From assembly GCA_902765725.1 (NCBI GenBank), contig CACXAT010000007.1, forward strand, positions 21,779 to 85,778: 64,000 bases of DNA, given 5' to 3'. Origin of the DNA: an uncultured Lachnospiraceae bacterium. Lineage in GTDB: Bacteria; Bacillota; Clostridia; Lachnospirales; Lachnospiraceae. Position 1 is the stretch's first letter, and the number at the start of each line of letters is the position of its first letter. The notes beneath the pieces were generated by a model that worked only from the letters and a program-made list of their open reading frames with translations, did not search any database and was not told the DNA's origin. Made by a program: the position numbers and the translations under genes. Below are positions 1 to 8,755 of this stretch, in pieces.

Positions 1-1134
1 GTGATCAGACATGCGCTGAAGATGGCCGCTGGTCGGTCCCGCCGCGTTGAGGATACGCTCCAGTTCCAGCGAGGATACGACGTCCGGGCTGAGATTGTAC
101 GCGTATTCGCCAAAGGGCTTCAGGTCGATCAGATCGAATCCGGTCGCGACGACGATCGCGCCGTACTTCTGTGTGATGATCTCATCCTTCTGTTCATAGT
201 CGATGGCCTGCACCGCGCAGTTCTTCGCGCACAGTCCGCACTTTCCGGTGCGGAAATGAATGCACGCCTCTGTATCGATCACCGGCACATTCGGGATCGC
301 CTGGGCAAAGGGAGTATAGATCGCGGTCCTGGTATTGAGACCGCGGTTGAATTCATTTTTCGCCTTCTTCGACGGGCACTTGGTCATGCACAGACCGCAG
401 CCGGTACAGATATCCTCATGCACATATCTGGCCTTCCTGCGGATCTCTACCGTGAAGTCACCCACAAAGCCTGACACATTCTCCACCTCAGAATAGGTGT
501 ACAGGGTGATGTTCTCGTGCTGCGCCACCTCCGTCATCTTCGGAGTCAGGATACAGCTCGAGCAGTCCAGGGTCGGGAAGGTCTTGTCCAGCTGGCTCAT
601 GCGCCCGCCGATGGAGGGTGACTTCTCCACGATGTCAACCTTGTATCCCGCATCCGCTATATCCAGAGCTGTCTGGATCCCGGCGATGCCGCCGCCGATG
701 ATCAGCGCTCTCTTGGTCACGGCACTCTCGCCTTCCTGCAGGGGAACATTCAGGTTGACCTTGGCCACCGCGGTCTTCATCAGACTGATCGCCTTGGGGG
801 TGCCGATCTCCTTGTCCTTATGCACCCAGGAGCACTGCTCGCGGATGTTGGCGATCTCGACCATGTAGGGGTTGAGTCCCGCCTTCTGGGCCACCTTCCG
901 GAAGGTGGCTTCGTGCATGCGCGGCGAGCAGGAGCATACCACGACAGCGGTGAGTCCGTACTCTCTGATAGTATCAGCGATCAGGTTCTGCCCGTTCTCC
1001 GAGCACATATAGGTGTAATCTGTCGCGAACACGACGCCGGGCTGGTTCTTCGCCGCCTCGGCCACCGCCGCGACATCGACCGTCGCTGCGATATTGCTTC
1101 CGCAGTGACAGACAAACACGCCGATTCTCTGCAC
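1..1134 (-). CDS. hdrA: HdrA-like FAD/iron-sulfur electron-bifurcation subunit, 3' end beyond window
   Basis: This is the N-terminal 378 codons of a heterodisulfide reductase subunit A-like flavoprotein; the rest lies beyond the left edge. In Hdr complexes HdrA holds FAD and 4Fe-4S clusters and splits electrons between ferredoxin and the HdrBC branch in the cytoplasm. I see a Cys-containing N-terminal domain, an FAD-binding GGGIAG near residues 147-152, the family stretch LDCSSCILTPKM near 189-200, a ferredoxin motif CTGCGLCMTKCP at 243-254, and a second cluster motif around Cys291-Cys306. The start is GTG at 1134, chosen because an AGGAGGTGAGGTAA Shine-Dalgarno lies just upstream. It follows hdrC by 13 bases in the order hdrB-hdrC-hdrA. 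The family call is secure; the physiological acceptor is unknown. Confidence 0.93.
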   Translation of the reverse strand, partial: MQRIGVFVCHCGSNIAATVDVAAVAEAAKNQPGVVFATDYTYMCSENGQNLIADTIREYGLTAVVVCSCSPRMHEATFRKVAQKAGLNPYMVEIANIREQCSWVHKDKEIGTPKAISLMKTAVAKVNLNVPLQEGESAVTKRALIIGGGIAGIQTALDIADAGYKVDIVEKSPSIGGRMSQLDKTFPTLDCSSCILTPKMTEVAQHENITLYTYSEVENVSGFVGDFTVEIRRKARYVHEDICTGCGLCMTKCPSKKAKNEFNRGLNTRTAIYTPFAQAIPNVPVIDTEACIHFRTGKCGLCAKNCAVQAIDYEQKDEIITQKYGAIVVATGFDLIDLKPFGEYAYNLSPDVVSSLELERILNAAGPTSGHLQRMSDH

Positions 1135-1147
1135 TTACCTCACCTCC

Positions 1148-1540
1148 TCACTTTCTCTCACGGCGCAGTACGCTCATCAGCAGCTGCTGCGGTGTATCCG
1201 GATCGATCCTGGACGGGATATCCTCCGGCTGCAGATGGGAACCGCCCCTTCTTCTCATGGCAGCCTGCCGCACTCCGTCGATCAGTCTGCCCGGGCGCAC
1301 GTCTCTGGGACATCGCTCCACACAGGCAAAGCAGCCCAGACAGTTCCAGATGGTCTTTGACTGCATCAGTGCATTCATATCCCCTCTGGCGATATAGCTT
1401 GCGAACTGGTGGGGTTTGATATCGAATTCGTCATAGGCAGGGCAGGACGCGGAACATTTGCCGCATTTCATGCACCGGCTGACGTCGCATCCCGAGATCA
1501 GGAGAACCTCCTCGCGGATGTTCGCTTCTTCCTTCGTCAT
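1148..1540 (-). CDS. hdrC: HdrC-like iron-sulfur subunit
   Basis: A 130-residue ferredoxin-like protein with two 4Fe-4S motifs, CMKCGKCSASCP near residue 23 and CLGCFACVERCP near residue 67. This is the usual HdrC layout, in which the protein wires electrons from HdrA to the active site in HdrB. The start codon overlaps the hdrB stop as ATGA at 1540, so translation is probably coupled. It is short, as expected for stand-alone HdrC. A generic 4Fe-4S subunit of another oxidoreductase is the alternative, but the flanking hdrB and hdrA make HdrC the best reading. Confidence 0.93.
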   Translation of the reverse strand: MTKEEANIREEVLLISGCDVSRCMKCGKCSASCPAYDEFDIKPHQFASYIARGDMNALMQSKTIWNCLGCFACVERCPRDVRPGRLIDGVRQAAMRRRGGSHLQPEDIPSRIDPDTPQQLLMSVLRRERK

Positions 1541-2346
1541 CAGCGCACCTCCCCCCTCTCATCGATGCCCAGAGCCTGGGCAAGTACCTCAGATATATAG
1601 CGCACCCTGAGCTTATCCGGTCCGTCATACTTCTGAAGATTGTAGAAGCACAGCGGACATGCCGTGACCAGCTCCTGGCAGCCGGAAGCCTTCGCGTCGG
1701 CAAAGATCTTCCCGACCAGCCGGTTCGTAAAGGCAGGCTCCTCCAGGGACCTGTAGCCGCCGCAGCATTCATTTCTCATCTGGTACTTCACCGGTGTCGC
1801 TCCGACCGCCTCCAGAAACTCTTCGATGACAGACGGATCCTCGGGATCGTCAAACTCAAGAATGGCCGACGGGCGCAGAAGAAGACATCCGTAATAAGCG
1901 CCGATCCGGTGTCCGGTCAGCGGGTGCAGGGTCTTCTTCCGGATCGTGTCAAAGCCTACAGCGTCCCGGAGTACTTCAAGATAATGCAGGACTCTGGTCT
2001 CTCCCTGATAGGGTTCCGCAAGCTGGGCATACCGGTTGGCGCGGTCCCTGATATCAGGAACATTTTTCATATCGTCATTCACTCGTTTGAGAACATGAAA
2101 GCACCCGGAACATACCGTTACCAGATCTCTTCCGTGCTCCTTCGCGTCATTCAGCGCACGGACCGAGGAGAGCTTATTGCCAACCTCATCCGATCCGAGC
2201 GGATATACGCCTCCGCAGCACTGCCAGTTCTCAATCTCCACAAGGTCTGCACCGAGAGCGGCAGCGGTCTTCCTGGTATACACGTCCAGGTCCCTGGCCT
2301 TTGTCTTCAGTGTACAACCGGGGAAATAGCTGTAAGTCAGATCCAT
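1540..2346 (-). CDS. hdrB: HdrB-like CCG-domain subunit
   Basis: A 268-residue protein with two cysteine-rich CCG domains. One has CCGGVYP and CSGCFHV, the other ECCGGY and CPLCFYN. In HdrB these bind the non-cubane 4Fe-4S clusters that reduce disulfides; whether the substrate here is a disulfide is unknown. I chose the ATG at 2346 (start MDLTYSYFPGCTLK), which matches the family N-terminus. The frame stays open upstream to 2601, but that stretch contains a consensus promoter and reads as non-coding. The Shine-Dalgarno AAAGGAG lies about 12 bases upstream, slightly long. It is the first gene of hdrBCA. Confidence 0.92.
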   Translation of the reverse strand: MDLTYSYFPGCTLKTKARDLDVYTRKTAAALGADLVEIENWQCCGGVYPLGSDEVGNKLSSVRALNDAKEHGRDLVTVCSGCFHVLKRVNDDMKNVPDIRDRANRYAQLAEPYQGETRVLHYLEVLRDAVGFDTIRKKTLHPLTGHRIGAYYGCLLLRPSAILEFDDPEDPSVIEEFLEAVGATPVKYQMRNECCGGYRSLEEPAFTNRLVGKIFADAKASGCQELVTACPLCFYNLQKYDGPDKLRVRYISEVLAQALGIDERGEVR

Positions 2347-2433
2347 AATTACAGTCGACTCCTTTCCCTGACAACTATACTGAGCCGCCATTCTGTGTGT
2401 GTTTGCAGAGAGGCGGTCAATCTTCGAGCAACT

Positions 2434-2462
2434 ACTATGCCATATTGTTATTAATTTGTCAA
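2434..2462 (-). promoter_or_regulatory. Sigma-A-type promoter of hdrBCA
   Basis: Read on the minus strand, TTGACA (2457-2462) is followed after 17 bases by CATAGT (2434-2439), about 90 bases before the hdrB start. The surrounding DNA is visibly AT-rich. The whole gene-free stretch 2347-2662 otherwise holds only a weak hairpin near 2613-2632 that could end the plsY transcript. Confidence 0.7.
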
Positions 2463-2662
2463 TTATATAAAATCGCGGGGTGCCCTGATATACCTGACAT
2501 ATATTCAGGCTTCCAGGGCCGCCCCTCTCCTGCATTTCAAGATAGCAAACAGGAGGGGGCTCAGTCAACGTGAACTCCCTCCATTTCTTCATTTCTGTCA
2601 ATTCCCTGCTCTCTTCAGGTCAGCATCCTGAGGTTCCCTGTATCCTGTCTCCGTCTTAAGCA

Positions 2663-3304
2663 TCAGCGGCTCTTGAACAGATGAGTCTTGCTCTCGGTGC
2701 CTGCGATCAGCCGGGAGATGTTCGCCCGGTGCTGCCACCAGCACAGCGCGGTCAGGGCAAAAGCTCCTGCGTACAGCTCCATCAGGTGCGCGGAGGTCAT
2801 GTGGAAATGACCGATCATCCCCATGATCAGAGTCATGAGGAAAAAGACCGCGTAGCACGTCAGGGATCCCGCGGATACATATTTCGTCACGATGGATACC
2901 AGCAGGAAGGATGCCAGTGCGATGGCAAAGATCCGCGGATCGAAGGCCGCGACCAGTCCCGCGGACGCCGCTACCCCTTTTCCGCCTTTAAACTTCAGGT
3001 AGAAGGGGAAGTCATGGGCGATGATGGCACCGGCTCCCGCATAGAGCTTCAGCAGCGGAAGGATGTCCCCATGGGTCTTTCCGAACAGCGCTCCCACCAG
3101 AAGGACCGCGAGGAAGCTCTTCAGGAAATCTCCGGCAAAGGTGATCAGCCCCCACTTTGTTCCAAGGGTGCGGATCATGTTGGTGGTTCCCGCGTTGCCG
3201 CTTCCATAGTCACGGATATCGATCCCGTGAAGCCTGCCGATAATATAACTGGTCTGCAGCAGACCAAAAACATATCCGATTGCCAGACAAACTATTCTGA
3301 TCAT
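2663..3304 (-). CDS. plsY: Glycerol-3-phosphate acyltransferase PlsY
   Basis: A 213-residue multi-pass membrane protein that moves an acyl group from acyl-phosphate to glycerol-3-phosphate, the first step of phospholipid synthesis in most Gram-positive bacteria. The three family motifs are visible: SGNAGTTN near residue 35, a KFKGGKGVA segment near residue 104 after HDFPFY, and the C-terminal WWQHRANISRL. Length and hydrophobic pattern fit the family. Its ATG overlaps the stop of der (ATGA at 3301-3304). This der-plsY adjacency is common in Clostridia. The C-terminal tail after ISRL is short and hydrophilic. Confidence 0.95.
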   Translation of the reverse strand: MIRIVCLAIGYVFGLLQTSYIIGRLHGIDIRDYGSGNAGTTNMIRTLGTKWGLITFAGDFLKSFLAVLLVGALFGKTHGDILPLLKLYAGAGAIIAHDFPFYLKFKGGKGVAASAGLVAAFDPRIFAIALASFLLVSIVTKYVSAGSLTCYAVFFLMTLIMGMIGHFHMTSAHLMELYAGAFALTALCWWQHRANISRLIAGTESKTHLFKSR

Positions 3305-4638
3305 AACTCAGGCTGCTCTTTCTTGGCGCGTTCCCTGGTAAAGATCCGGATGGCCGTCCCCTTAAAGCCAAAGGCGGTACGGATCTGGTTCTCAATATAG
3401 CGCTCATAGGAAAAATGCATCAGTTTCTTATCATTTACAAAGAGGATAAAGGTCGGCGGCGCAATGCCTACCTGCGTCATATAATAGCACTTCAGCCTCT
3501 TCCCCTTGTCCATCGGCGGCTGCTGCAGGGCAACGGCCTCTGAGAGGATCTCATTGAGCACGCCCGTGCCGACTCTGCGGCTGGCGCTCTCGATGACCTC
3601 GTCCACCATCTGGTACAGCCTGGTCAGCCTCTGCCCGCTCTTGGCGGAGACAAAGATGATATCTGCATAGGGCATGAATGACAGGGTCTGGCGGATCTTA
3701 TCGGTGAACTTCTTCACCGTGTGGTTGTCCTTCTCGACGGCGTCCCATTTATTGACGGCAATGATGATCCCCTTGCCCCGCTCGTGAGCGATTCCGGCGA
3801 TCTTCGCGTCCTGCTCTGTCACGCCCTCGGTGGCATCGATGACGATGATCACGACGTCAGCGCGCTCCACAGCGCCCACGGCGCGGACGATCATATAATG
3901 CTCCAGGTCTTCCTTGATCCGGTTCTTGCGGCGGATACCGGCAGTGTCGATAAACACATACTCTTTTCCGCTGTATTTGACCACTGTATCGACAGCGTCC
4001 CTGGTGGTCCCTGCAATGTCCGACACGATCAGACGGTCTTCTCCCAGCAGGCGGTTGATGATGGAGCTCTTGCCCACATTCGGTTTTCCGACGATGGCTA
4101 CCTTCGGCCTGGTGTCCTCTTCCTCGGAAGGATCCTTCTCGGGAAGTCTCTTGAGGACTTCATCCAGCAGATCGCCGATGCCTGTCCGGTTGGCCGCGGA
4201 GATCGGATAAGGATCCCCGATCCCGAGGTTGTAGAACTCATAGACCGCCGCCTCGTCCCTGGCAAAGCTGTCGACCTTGTTGACCGCCAGAAGGACCGGC
4301 TTATGACTGCGCCGGAGCATATCGGCGACCTTGGCATCCGCGTCCACAAGACCCTGCTTGAGATCCGTCATAAACAGGATCACGTCTGCCGTGTCGATGG
4401 CGATCTGTGCCTGCTCTCTCATCTGCGAGAGGATGATGTCGCTGGTGTCAGGCTCAATACCGCCGGTATCGATCATGGTAAAGCTGCGGTCCAGCCATTC
4501 GACGTCCGCGTAGATACGGTCCCGGGTAACGCCGGGGGTATCCTGTATGATTGATATTCTGGAGCCCGCAAGTACATTGAAAAGCGTAGACTTTCCTACA
4601 TTGGGGCGTCCCACGATTGCTACGATCGGTTTACTCAT
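3301..4638 (-). CDS. der: Ribosome biogenesis GTPase Der (EngA)
   Basis: A 445-residue protein with two tandem GTPase domains and a C-terminal KH-like domain, required for 50S ribosome assembly. Domain 1 has GRPNVGKS, DTPGVTRD, DTGG and NKVD. Domain 2 has GKPNVGKS, DTAGIRRK and NKWD. The C-terminal region includes the conserved TFILFVN. Length is normal. A Shine-Dalgarno AGGA lies 9 bases upstream of the ATG. The gene starts 6 bases after the DUF512 gene, in an apparent operon DUF512-der-plsY. Confidence 0.97.
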   Translation of the reverse strand: MSKPIVAIVGRPNVGKSTLFNVLAGSRISIIQDTPGVTRDRIYADVEWLDRSFTMIDTGGIEPDTSDIILSQMREQAQIAIDTADVILFMTDLKQGLVDADAKVADMLRRSHKPVLLAVNKVDSFARDEAAVYEFYNLGIGDPYPISAANRTGIGDLLDEVLKRLPEKDPSEEEDTRPKVAIVGKPNVGKSSIINRLLGEDRLIVSDIAGTTRDAVDTVVKYSGKEYVFIDTAGIRRKNRIKEDLEHYMIVRAVGAVERADVVIIVIDATEGVTEQDAKIAGIAHERGKGIIIAVNKWDAVEKDNHTVKKFTDKIRQTLSFMPYADIIFVSAKSGQRLTRLYQMVDEVIESASRRVGTGVLNEILSEAVALQQPPMDKGKRLKCYYMTQVGIAPPTFILFVNDKKLMHFSYERYIENQIRTAFGFKGTAIRIFTRERAKKEQPEL

Positions 4639-4644
4639 ATATCT

Positions 4645-6003
4645 CTATCCTATTCTGATTCCGGTCACTGCCTCTGTAAGGCTCCGACCGTCCGATTCTA
4701 CAATAACGGTTTTTATTTGTAAAGCTTCCTCGACCTGGTCCAGCGTCATGTCGTCCAGAAAGACACTCTCACCGCTGCGCAGCATATTGCAGGGAAGAAG
4801 CAGTGCCTCCCCCAGATCCCTGCCCTGAAGCTGGGCTGTGAGATCCTGCCCGGTGATCAGTCCGGACACGGTGATGAGCTCACCAAAGAAATGATTGGTG
4901 ATCGGAACCACATCGGCCCTCACATTCGGAAAGACGGAGCTGATCTCCTCCATCAGGGATGCCAGGGTCGGAGCGATCAGTCTTCCCGTGGCGATCGTCA
5001 CATGTCTGTGGATCGAAGAAGGATCCTGCAGACCGGGGGCCTTCGCCGCGCTCTCAAGCGCTTCCCGTACCTCCTCTGTCAGCAGCCGGACCATGCCGAC
5101 TCCGTTCTCCAGCTGCAGGTATCCGTCATAGCTCTCTTCACCCGGCAACTCTCTCCCGGCCATGATGTACCACTCATCGCTGGCATGGACCAGGTGCGTG
5201 CCGTATTTCTTCATATAATACTGCTGCCATCTCTCGATCCTGTCTATGACCGGGCCGGCCGACTCACGGTCAAAGGGCTCGAGCTTAGGAAGATGTTCTC
5301 TGTACCTGGTCAGGCCCACAGGGACCACCGATACACTCTTCAGCTCCGGTAGATACTGTTCAAACTCACGAAGCGAATACTCCAGCTCCTCCCCGTCGTT
5401 GATGCCCCGGCACAGGACGATCTGACCGTTCAGCTCGATTCCCGCCTCCTTCAGGCGGCGGATCTTATCGAATACCTGCCCGGCAGAGGGATTTCGCAGC
5501 ATGCGGCAGCGAAGCTCCGGGTTCATCGTGTGAAAGGAGATATTGATCGGTTCCAGATGGTAGCGGATGATCCTGTCGATGTCATGATCTGACATATTCG
5601 TCAGGGTGATATAGTTGCCCTGCAGAAAGCTCAGCCTGGCATCGTCATCGTGGAAATAAAGCGTCCTGCGCATCCCCTTCGGCATCTGGTTGACAAAACA
5701 GAAGATGCAGTTGTTGCGGCAGGAACGGTACTCGTCCATGAGTCCGCTCTCAAATTCGATCCCCAGATCCTCCGACGGATCCTTCTCGATCTCGAGTTCC
5801 CACTCTTCCTCTCCCTTGCGGATCACGACCAGAAGCTCTTCCTCCTGGGTCAGATACCGGTAGTCGAATACATCCTCGACCTCCTGGTCATTGATGGAGA
5901 TCAGATAGTCCCCGCTCTCCACCCCGAGTTCCTCGGCGATGGATCCGGGCGCGACCGATGCGATCTTATGATAATTCTTCTGATCCTGCGGCATATCCGG
6001 CAT
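4645..6003 (-). CDS. DUF512 family PDZ/radical-SAM-like protein
   Basis: A protein of about 450 residues of the DUF512 family, which sits beside der in many Clostridia and has no assigned function. The N-terminal 70 residues look like a PDZ domain (SVAPGSIAEELGVESGD). A radical-SAM-like cysteine triad follows in CRNNCIFCFVNQMPKGMRR, where CxxxCxxC would bind a 4Fe-4S cluster and S-adenosylmethionine. The C-terminal part holds the DUF512 core. Two start codons are possible, 6003 and 5994; the second has better spacing from the AAGGA signal. The reaction cannot be read from sequence. Confidence 0.88.
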   Translation of the reverse strand: MPDMPQDQKNYHKIASVAPGSIAEELGVESGDYLISINDQEVEDVFDYRYLTQEEELLVVIRKGEEEWELEIEKDPSEDLGIEFESGLMDEYRSCRNNCIFCFVNQMPKGMRRTLYFHDDDARLSFLQGNYITLTNMSDHDIDRIIRYHLEPINISFHTMNPELRCRMLRNPSAGQVFDKIRRLKEAGIELNGQIVLCRGINDGEELEYSLREFEQYLPELKSVSVVPVGLTRYREHLPKLEPFDRESAGPVIDRIERWQQYYMKKYGTHLVHASDEWYIMAGRELPGEESYDGYLQLENGVGMVRLLTEEVREALESAAKAPGLQDPSSIHRHVTIATGRLIAPTLASLMEEISSVFPNVRADVVPITNHFFGELITVSGLITGQDLTAQLQGRDLGEALLLPCNMLRSGESVFLDDMTLDQVEEALQIKTVIVESDGRSLTEAVTGIRIG

Positions 6004-6059
6004 ATCCTTCTTCGTTCAGTCTGGTGAAGACGCTCTTCGCGCTGCCTCACATATCTGCG

Positions 6060-6085
6060 AAAAGCCCGGACCAGTCCGGGCTTTT
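6060..6085 (-). terminator. Intrinsic terminator after prs
   Basis: Perfect inverted repeat AAAAGCCCGGA / TCCGGGCTTTT with a 4-base loop, giving an 11-bp stem whose ends supply the A and T runs. It lies 35 bases past the prs stop and before the DUF512 gene. It is symmetrical, so it could work in both directions. Confidence 0.85.
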
Positions 6086-6119
6086 GTCTTGTCGAAAGTT
6101 CAGTTGCTTCTGCGCTGCC

Positions 6120-7286
6120 TCAGTCACGGTTCAGCTGCTGAAGCAGACGGTTGATCTTCCTGGTCGGTGACTGGATCTCGCCAAGCGACAGATCATGATT
6201 CAGATGATCGATGATCGACGCGAGATACTCGGTCATATCCGCCTCGGCATACCACTCACGGGTGAGCAGTTCGGGCGGCCTGTAGTTCAGGTTTGTGGTC
6301 ACGACCCTGGAGATGTACCCCTTCTCATAATACTCGTCAAAAGCCTCCAGGCCGTCGGTGAACAGGCCGAAGGTCGTGCAGATGAATACTTTGTTCGCGC
6401 CTCTCTCCTTGATCTGCCTTGCGACATCCAGCATGCTTCCGCCGGAGGAGATCATATCATCGATGACCAGGATATCCTTGCCCTCTACGGAAGAGCCGAG
6501 GAACTCGTGGGCGACGATCGGGTTCTTCCCGTTCACGATCTTCGTGTAGTCGCGTCTCTTATAGAACATTCCCAGCTCCAGTCCGAGGATATTCGCGAAA
6601 TAGACCGATCTCTCCATGGCGCCCTCATCCGGGCTGACCACCATGGCCGTGTCCTTCGTAAGATGAAGATCCGGAACGGTCTGCACCAGAGCCTTCAGGA
6701 ACTGATAGGTCGGCATGAAGGAGTCAAATCCGGACAGCGGGATGGCATTCTGCACCCTGGGATCATGAGCATCGAAGGTAACGATATTGGATACCCCCAT
6801 GTTCTCAAGCTCTTCCAGGAAGATCGCGCAGTCAAGGGATTCTCTCTTGGTACGTCTGTGCTGCCTTCCGCCGAACAGGAACGGCATGATCACAGTGATC
6901 CTCTTCGCCTTGCCGTTTGCGGCCGAGATCACTCTCTTCAGATCTTCATAGTGGTTATCCGGGGACATGTGATTGATCTCACCACACACCTTATAGGTGA
7001 TGCTGTAGTTGAGAATATCGATCATGATATAGAGATCCGCGCCGCGGACAGAATCATTGATGATGCCCCGGCCTTCCCCGGTCCCGTAACGGGGACAGCT
7101 GATGTCCAGCAGATAGCTGTCTTCACAGTATCCCTTCAGAGGAAAGTTGATCCTTGCCAGCGGAGACTTCCTCCGCATCTCAGATAAGTCCTTGTCGACG
7201 ACCTTCGCAAAATCCCTGCACCCTTCCAGTGCGGCGATCTTCAGCGGTCCGACCGGTAGAGAGTCTAACTGAATATCGATTGCCAT
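6120..7286 (-). CDS. prs: Ribose-phosphate pyrophosphokinase, divergent long form
   Basis: A 388-residue PRPP synthase-like protein, which makes PRPP from ribose-5-phosphate and ATP for nucleotide, histidine and tryptophan synthesis. Classical enzymes have about 315 residues, so this one has extra sequence at both ends. Visible family features are TFDAHDPRVQN, SPDEGAMER at the position of the usual SPDHGG, and the PRPP-binding loop VIDDMISSGGSM. The flexible catalytic loop reads FGGRQHRRTKRES and not the usual FARQDRK. It is single-gene: promoter at 7352-7380 and terminator at 6060-6085. A regulatory paralogue is possible, but the binding loops look intact. Confidence 0.88.
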   Translation of the reverse strand: MAIDIQLDSLPVGPLKIAALEGCRDFAKVVDKDLSEMRRKSPLARINFPLKGYCEDSYLLDISCPRYGTGEGRGIINDSVRGADLYIMIDILNYSITYKVCGEINHMSPDNHYEDLKRVISAANGKAKRITVIMPFLFGGRQHRRTKRESLDCAIFLEELENMGVSNIVTFDAHDPRVQNAIPLSGFDSFMPTYQFLKALVQTVPDLHLTKDTAMVVSPDEGAMERSVYFANILGLELGMFYKRRDYTKIVNGKNPIVAHEFLGSSVEGKDILVIDDMISSGGSMLDVARQIKERGANKVFICTTFGLFTDGLEAFDEYYEKGYISRVVTTNLNYRPPELLTREWYAEADMTEYLASIIDHLNHDLSLGEIQSPTRKINRLLQQLNRD

Positions 7287-7351
7287 GTATTCCTCCTGAG
7301 GTGATCAGCTGACAGTTATGAACGTCTGAGCCTGATGCTGACGGCATACAC

Positions 7352-7380
7352 ATTATAGACGAGAGGTCTGTTCTGTGCAA
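7352..7380 (-). promoter_or_regulatory. Sigma-A-type promoter of prs
   Basis: On the minus strand TTGCAC (7375-7380), a 17-base spacer and TATAAT (7352-7357). It gives an untranslated leader of about 60 bases. The prs start has AGGAGG about 5 bases upstream. Confidence 0.8.
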
Positions 7381-7418
7381 GATGGATCTTCTTTCCTTGC
7401 GCACAGTCAGAGAAGGTC

Positions 7419-8324
7419 TCAGCGCAGCATGAGCACCGCAGCCTGATTGCCCCGTCTTCCATGGCTGGCCCGGTGTGAGAACAGAACGTCTTTATTGCAG
7501 GCCGTACACAGATCCGGCAGGGAGATATTCTGCTTCTTCAGTCCCGCCTCCAGGAAGTTCTCCATGCAGGCTGCCTGCAGATCCACATGATACTTCTGCT
7601 CTCCCGTCTCTGTGAGACGCCCTGTCCGGACCATCTTCTTCACAAGGGCAGCGTCATATCTGTCCCGGAACTTCATGGCCACATCTTCACTGACCTCGAA
7701 ACAGTCCTGACAGATCGACGGACCGATGGCAGCCACCATCTTGGAAGGGTCTGAGCCGTACACCTCGTGCATCATCCTGACTGCCTTCGCACCGATGCCC
7801 TTGATCGTCCCCCTCCATCCGGAGTGGACATTGGCGATCGCCTTGTGGACCGGATCCACAATAAGAAGCGCGACACAGTCCGCGTAAAAGGTCATCAGGG
7901 CCTGTCCTGTGATATCGGTCATCATGCCGTCTGTGTCATGGTACTCATTGGGCCTGACAAATCCGTTTCCGCGGTCAATGTCCTGCATGATGCGGATGTT
8001 GTCTGTGTGGGTCTGATTCGAGAAAATCAGCGCGTCCGACGGATATCCGACAGCCGCCGCAAGCCTCTCATGATTCTCCCGCACGATCTCTCTGGACCTG
8101 GATTCAGATACCTCCATGTGCATCGCCACTTCTCTGGCAAGGCTCAGGTTCATCGAACCCACGTCCCCCTGTGAGACACCGCCCACCCGGGTGCTGTATC
8201 CATTTACGATAAAATCAAACTGATCAAGGATCGGAAATGAAAACCACTCCACGCCTGCGCTGCAGTGATACGTAAGATGATCCACTTTCCTTCTCAGTTT
8301 CTTTCTGACATAATCTGCTTCCAT
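7419..8324 (-). CDS. pgeF: PgeF/YfiH-family peptidoglycan editing factor (laccase-domain protein)
   Basis: A 301-residue protein of the Cu/Zn-binding YfiH family. E. coli PgeF edits wrongly incorporated residues in peptidoglycan precursors; others have been called multicopper polyphenol oxidases or purine nucleosidases. The metal-site signature is visible as YADCVALLI followed by NVHSGWRGT, with an upstream SNQTHTDNI. The ATG at 8324 is chosen because GGGGAG lies 8 bases upstream. A longer open frame to 8420 would overlap yraN and has no family match. It is the last gene of the rplS operon. Confidence 0.9.
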   Translation of the reverse strand: MEADYVRKKLRRKVDHLTYHCSAGVEWFSFPILDQFDFIVNGYSTRVGGVSQGDVGSMNLSLAREVAMHMEVSESRSREIVRENHERLAAAVGYPSDALIFSNQTHTDNIRIMQDIDRGNGFVRPNEYHDTDGMMTDITGQALMTFYADCVALLIVDPVHKAIANVHSGWRGTIKGIGAKAVRMMHEVYGSDPSKMVAAIGPSICQDCFEVSEDVAMKFRDRYDAALVKKMVRTGRLTETGEQKYHVDLQAACMENFLEAGLKKQNISLPDLCTACNKDVLFSHRASHGRRGNQAAVLMLR

Positions 8325-8367
8325 GTATCTGTCTCCCCTCTGCCTGTGCCGCCGGAGGGCACAAGTC

Positions 8368-8721
8368 TTATCGGCTCCATAAAAAGGCGTTTTTGTGAAG
8401 AGTGACCTTCCCCGCATCAATCGACACTACGTCAAAGCGCACCGGCGTGCAGGCAGGAAGTCTGCACCTTCGCATGTACCAGCCGGCAGCCCTGCAGATG
8501 CGTCTTCGCTTTCTCAGATCCACTGCCTGCGCCCCGGTTCCGCGCCTTGCAGTCGTTCTCTGTTTCACTTCGACAAATACCAGATACCGCCCGTCCATGG
8601 CGATAAGATCGATCTCCGCCTCCCTGGAGCGGAAGTTCTGCTGAAGGATCCGGTAGCCCGCCTCCTCCAGGTACTTCACTGCAAGAGTCTCGTAGCTGCT
8701 TCCTGCTTCTCTTTTATTCAT
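8368..8721 (-). CDS. yraN: YraN/UPF0102 nuclease-fold protein
   Basis: A 117-residue member of UPF0102, a restriction-endonuclease-fold family with no settled role. The fold signature is visible as REAEIDLIA, then VFVEVKQR about 15 residues later, matching the E...D...ExK nuclease pattern. The length is typical. Genes of this family usually sit beside rnhB, as here (34 bases downstream of it). The Shine-Dalgarno is weak. Confidence 0.9.
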   Translation of the reverse strand: MNKREAGSSYETLAVKYLEEAGYRILQQNFRSREAEIDLIAMDGRYLVFVEVKQRTTARRGTGAQAVDLRKRRRICRAAGWYMRRCRLPACTPVRFDVVSIDAGKVTLHKNAFLWSR

Positions 8722-8755
8722 ACCCTGTACCGGGTACTCTCTCCGGAGTGTTTTC

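Noticed and set aside
2347..2601. N-terminal extension of HdrB
   Set aside because: The stretch contains a TTGACA-17-CATAGT promoter and lacks any HdrB-like sequence; the family start is at 2346.
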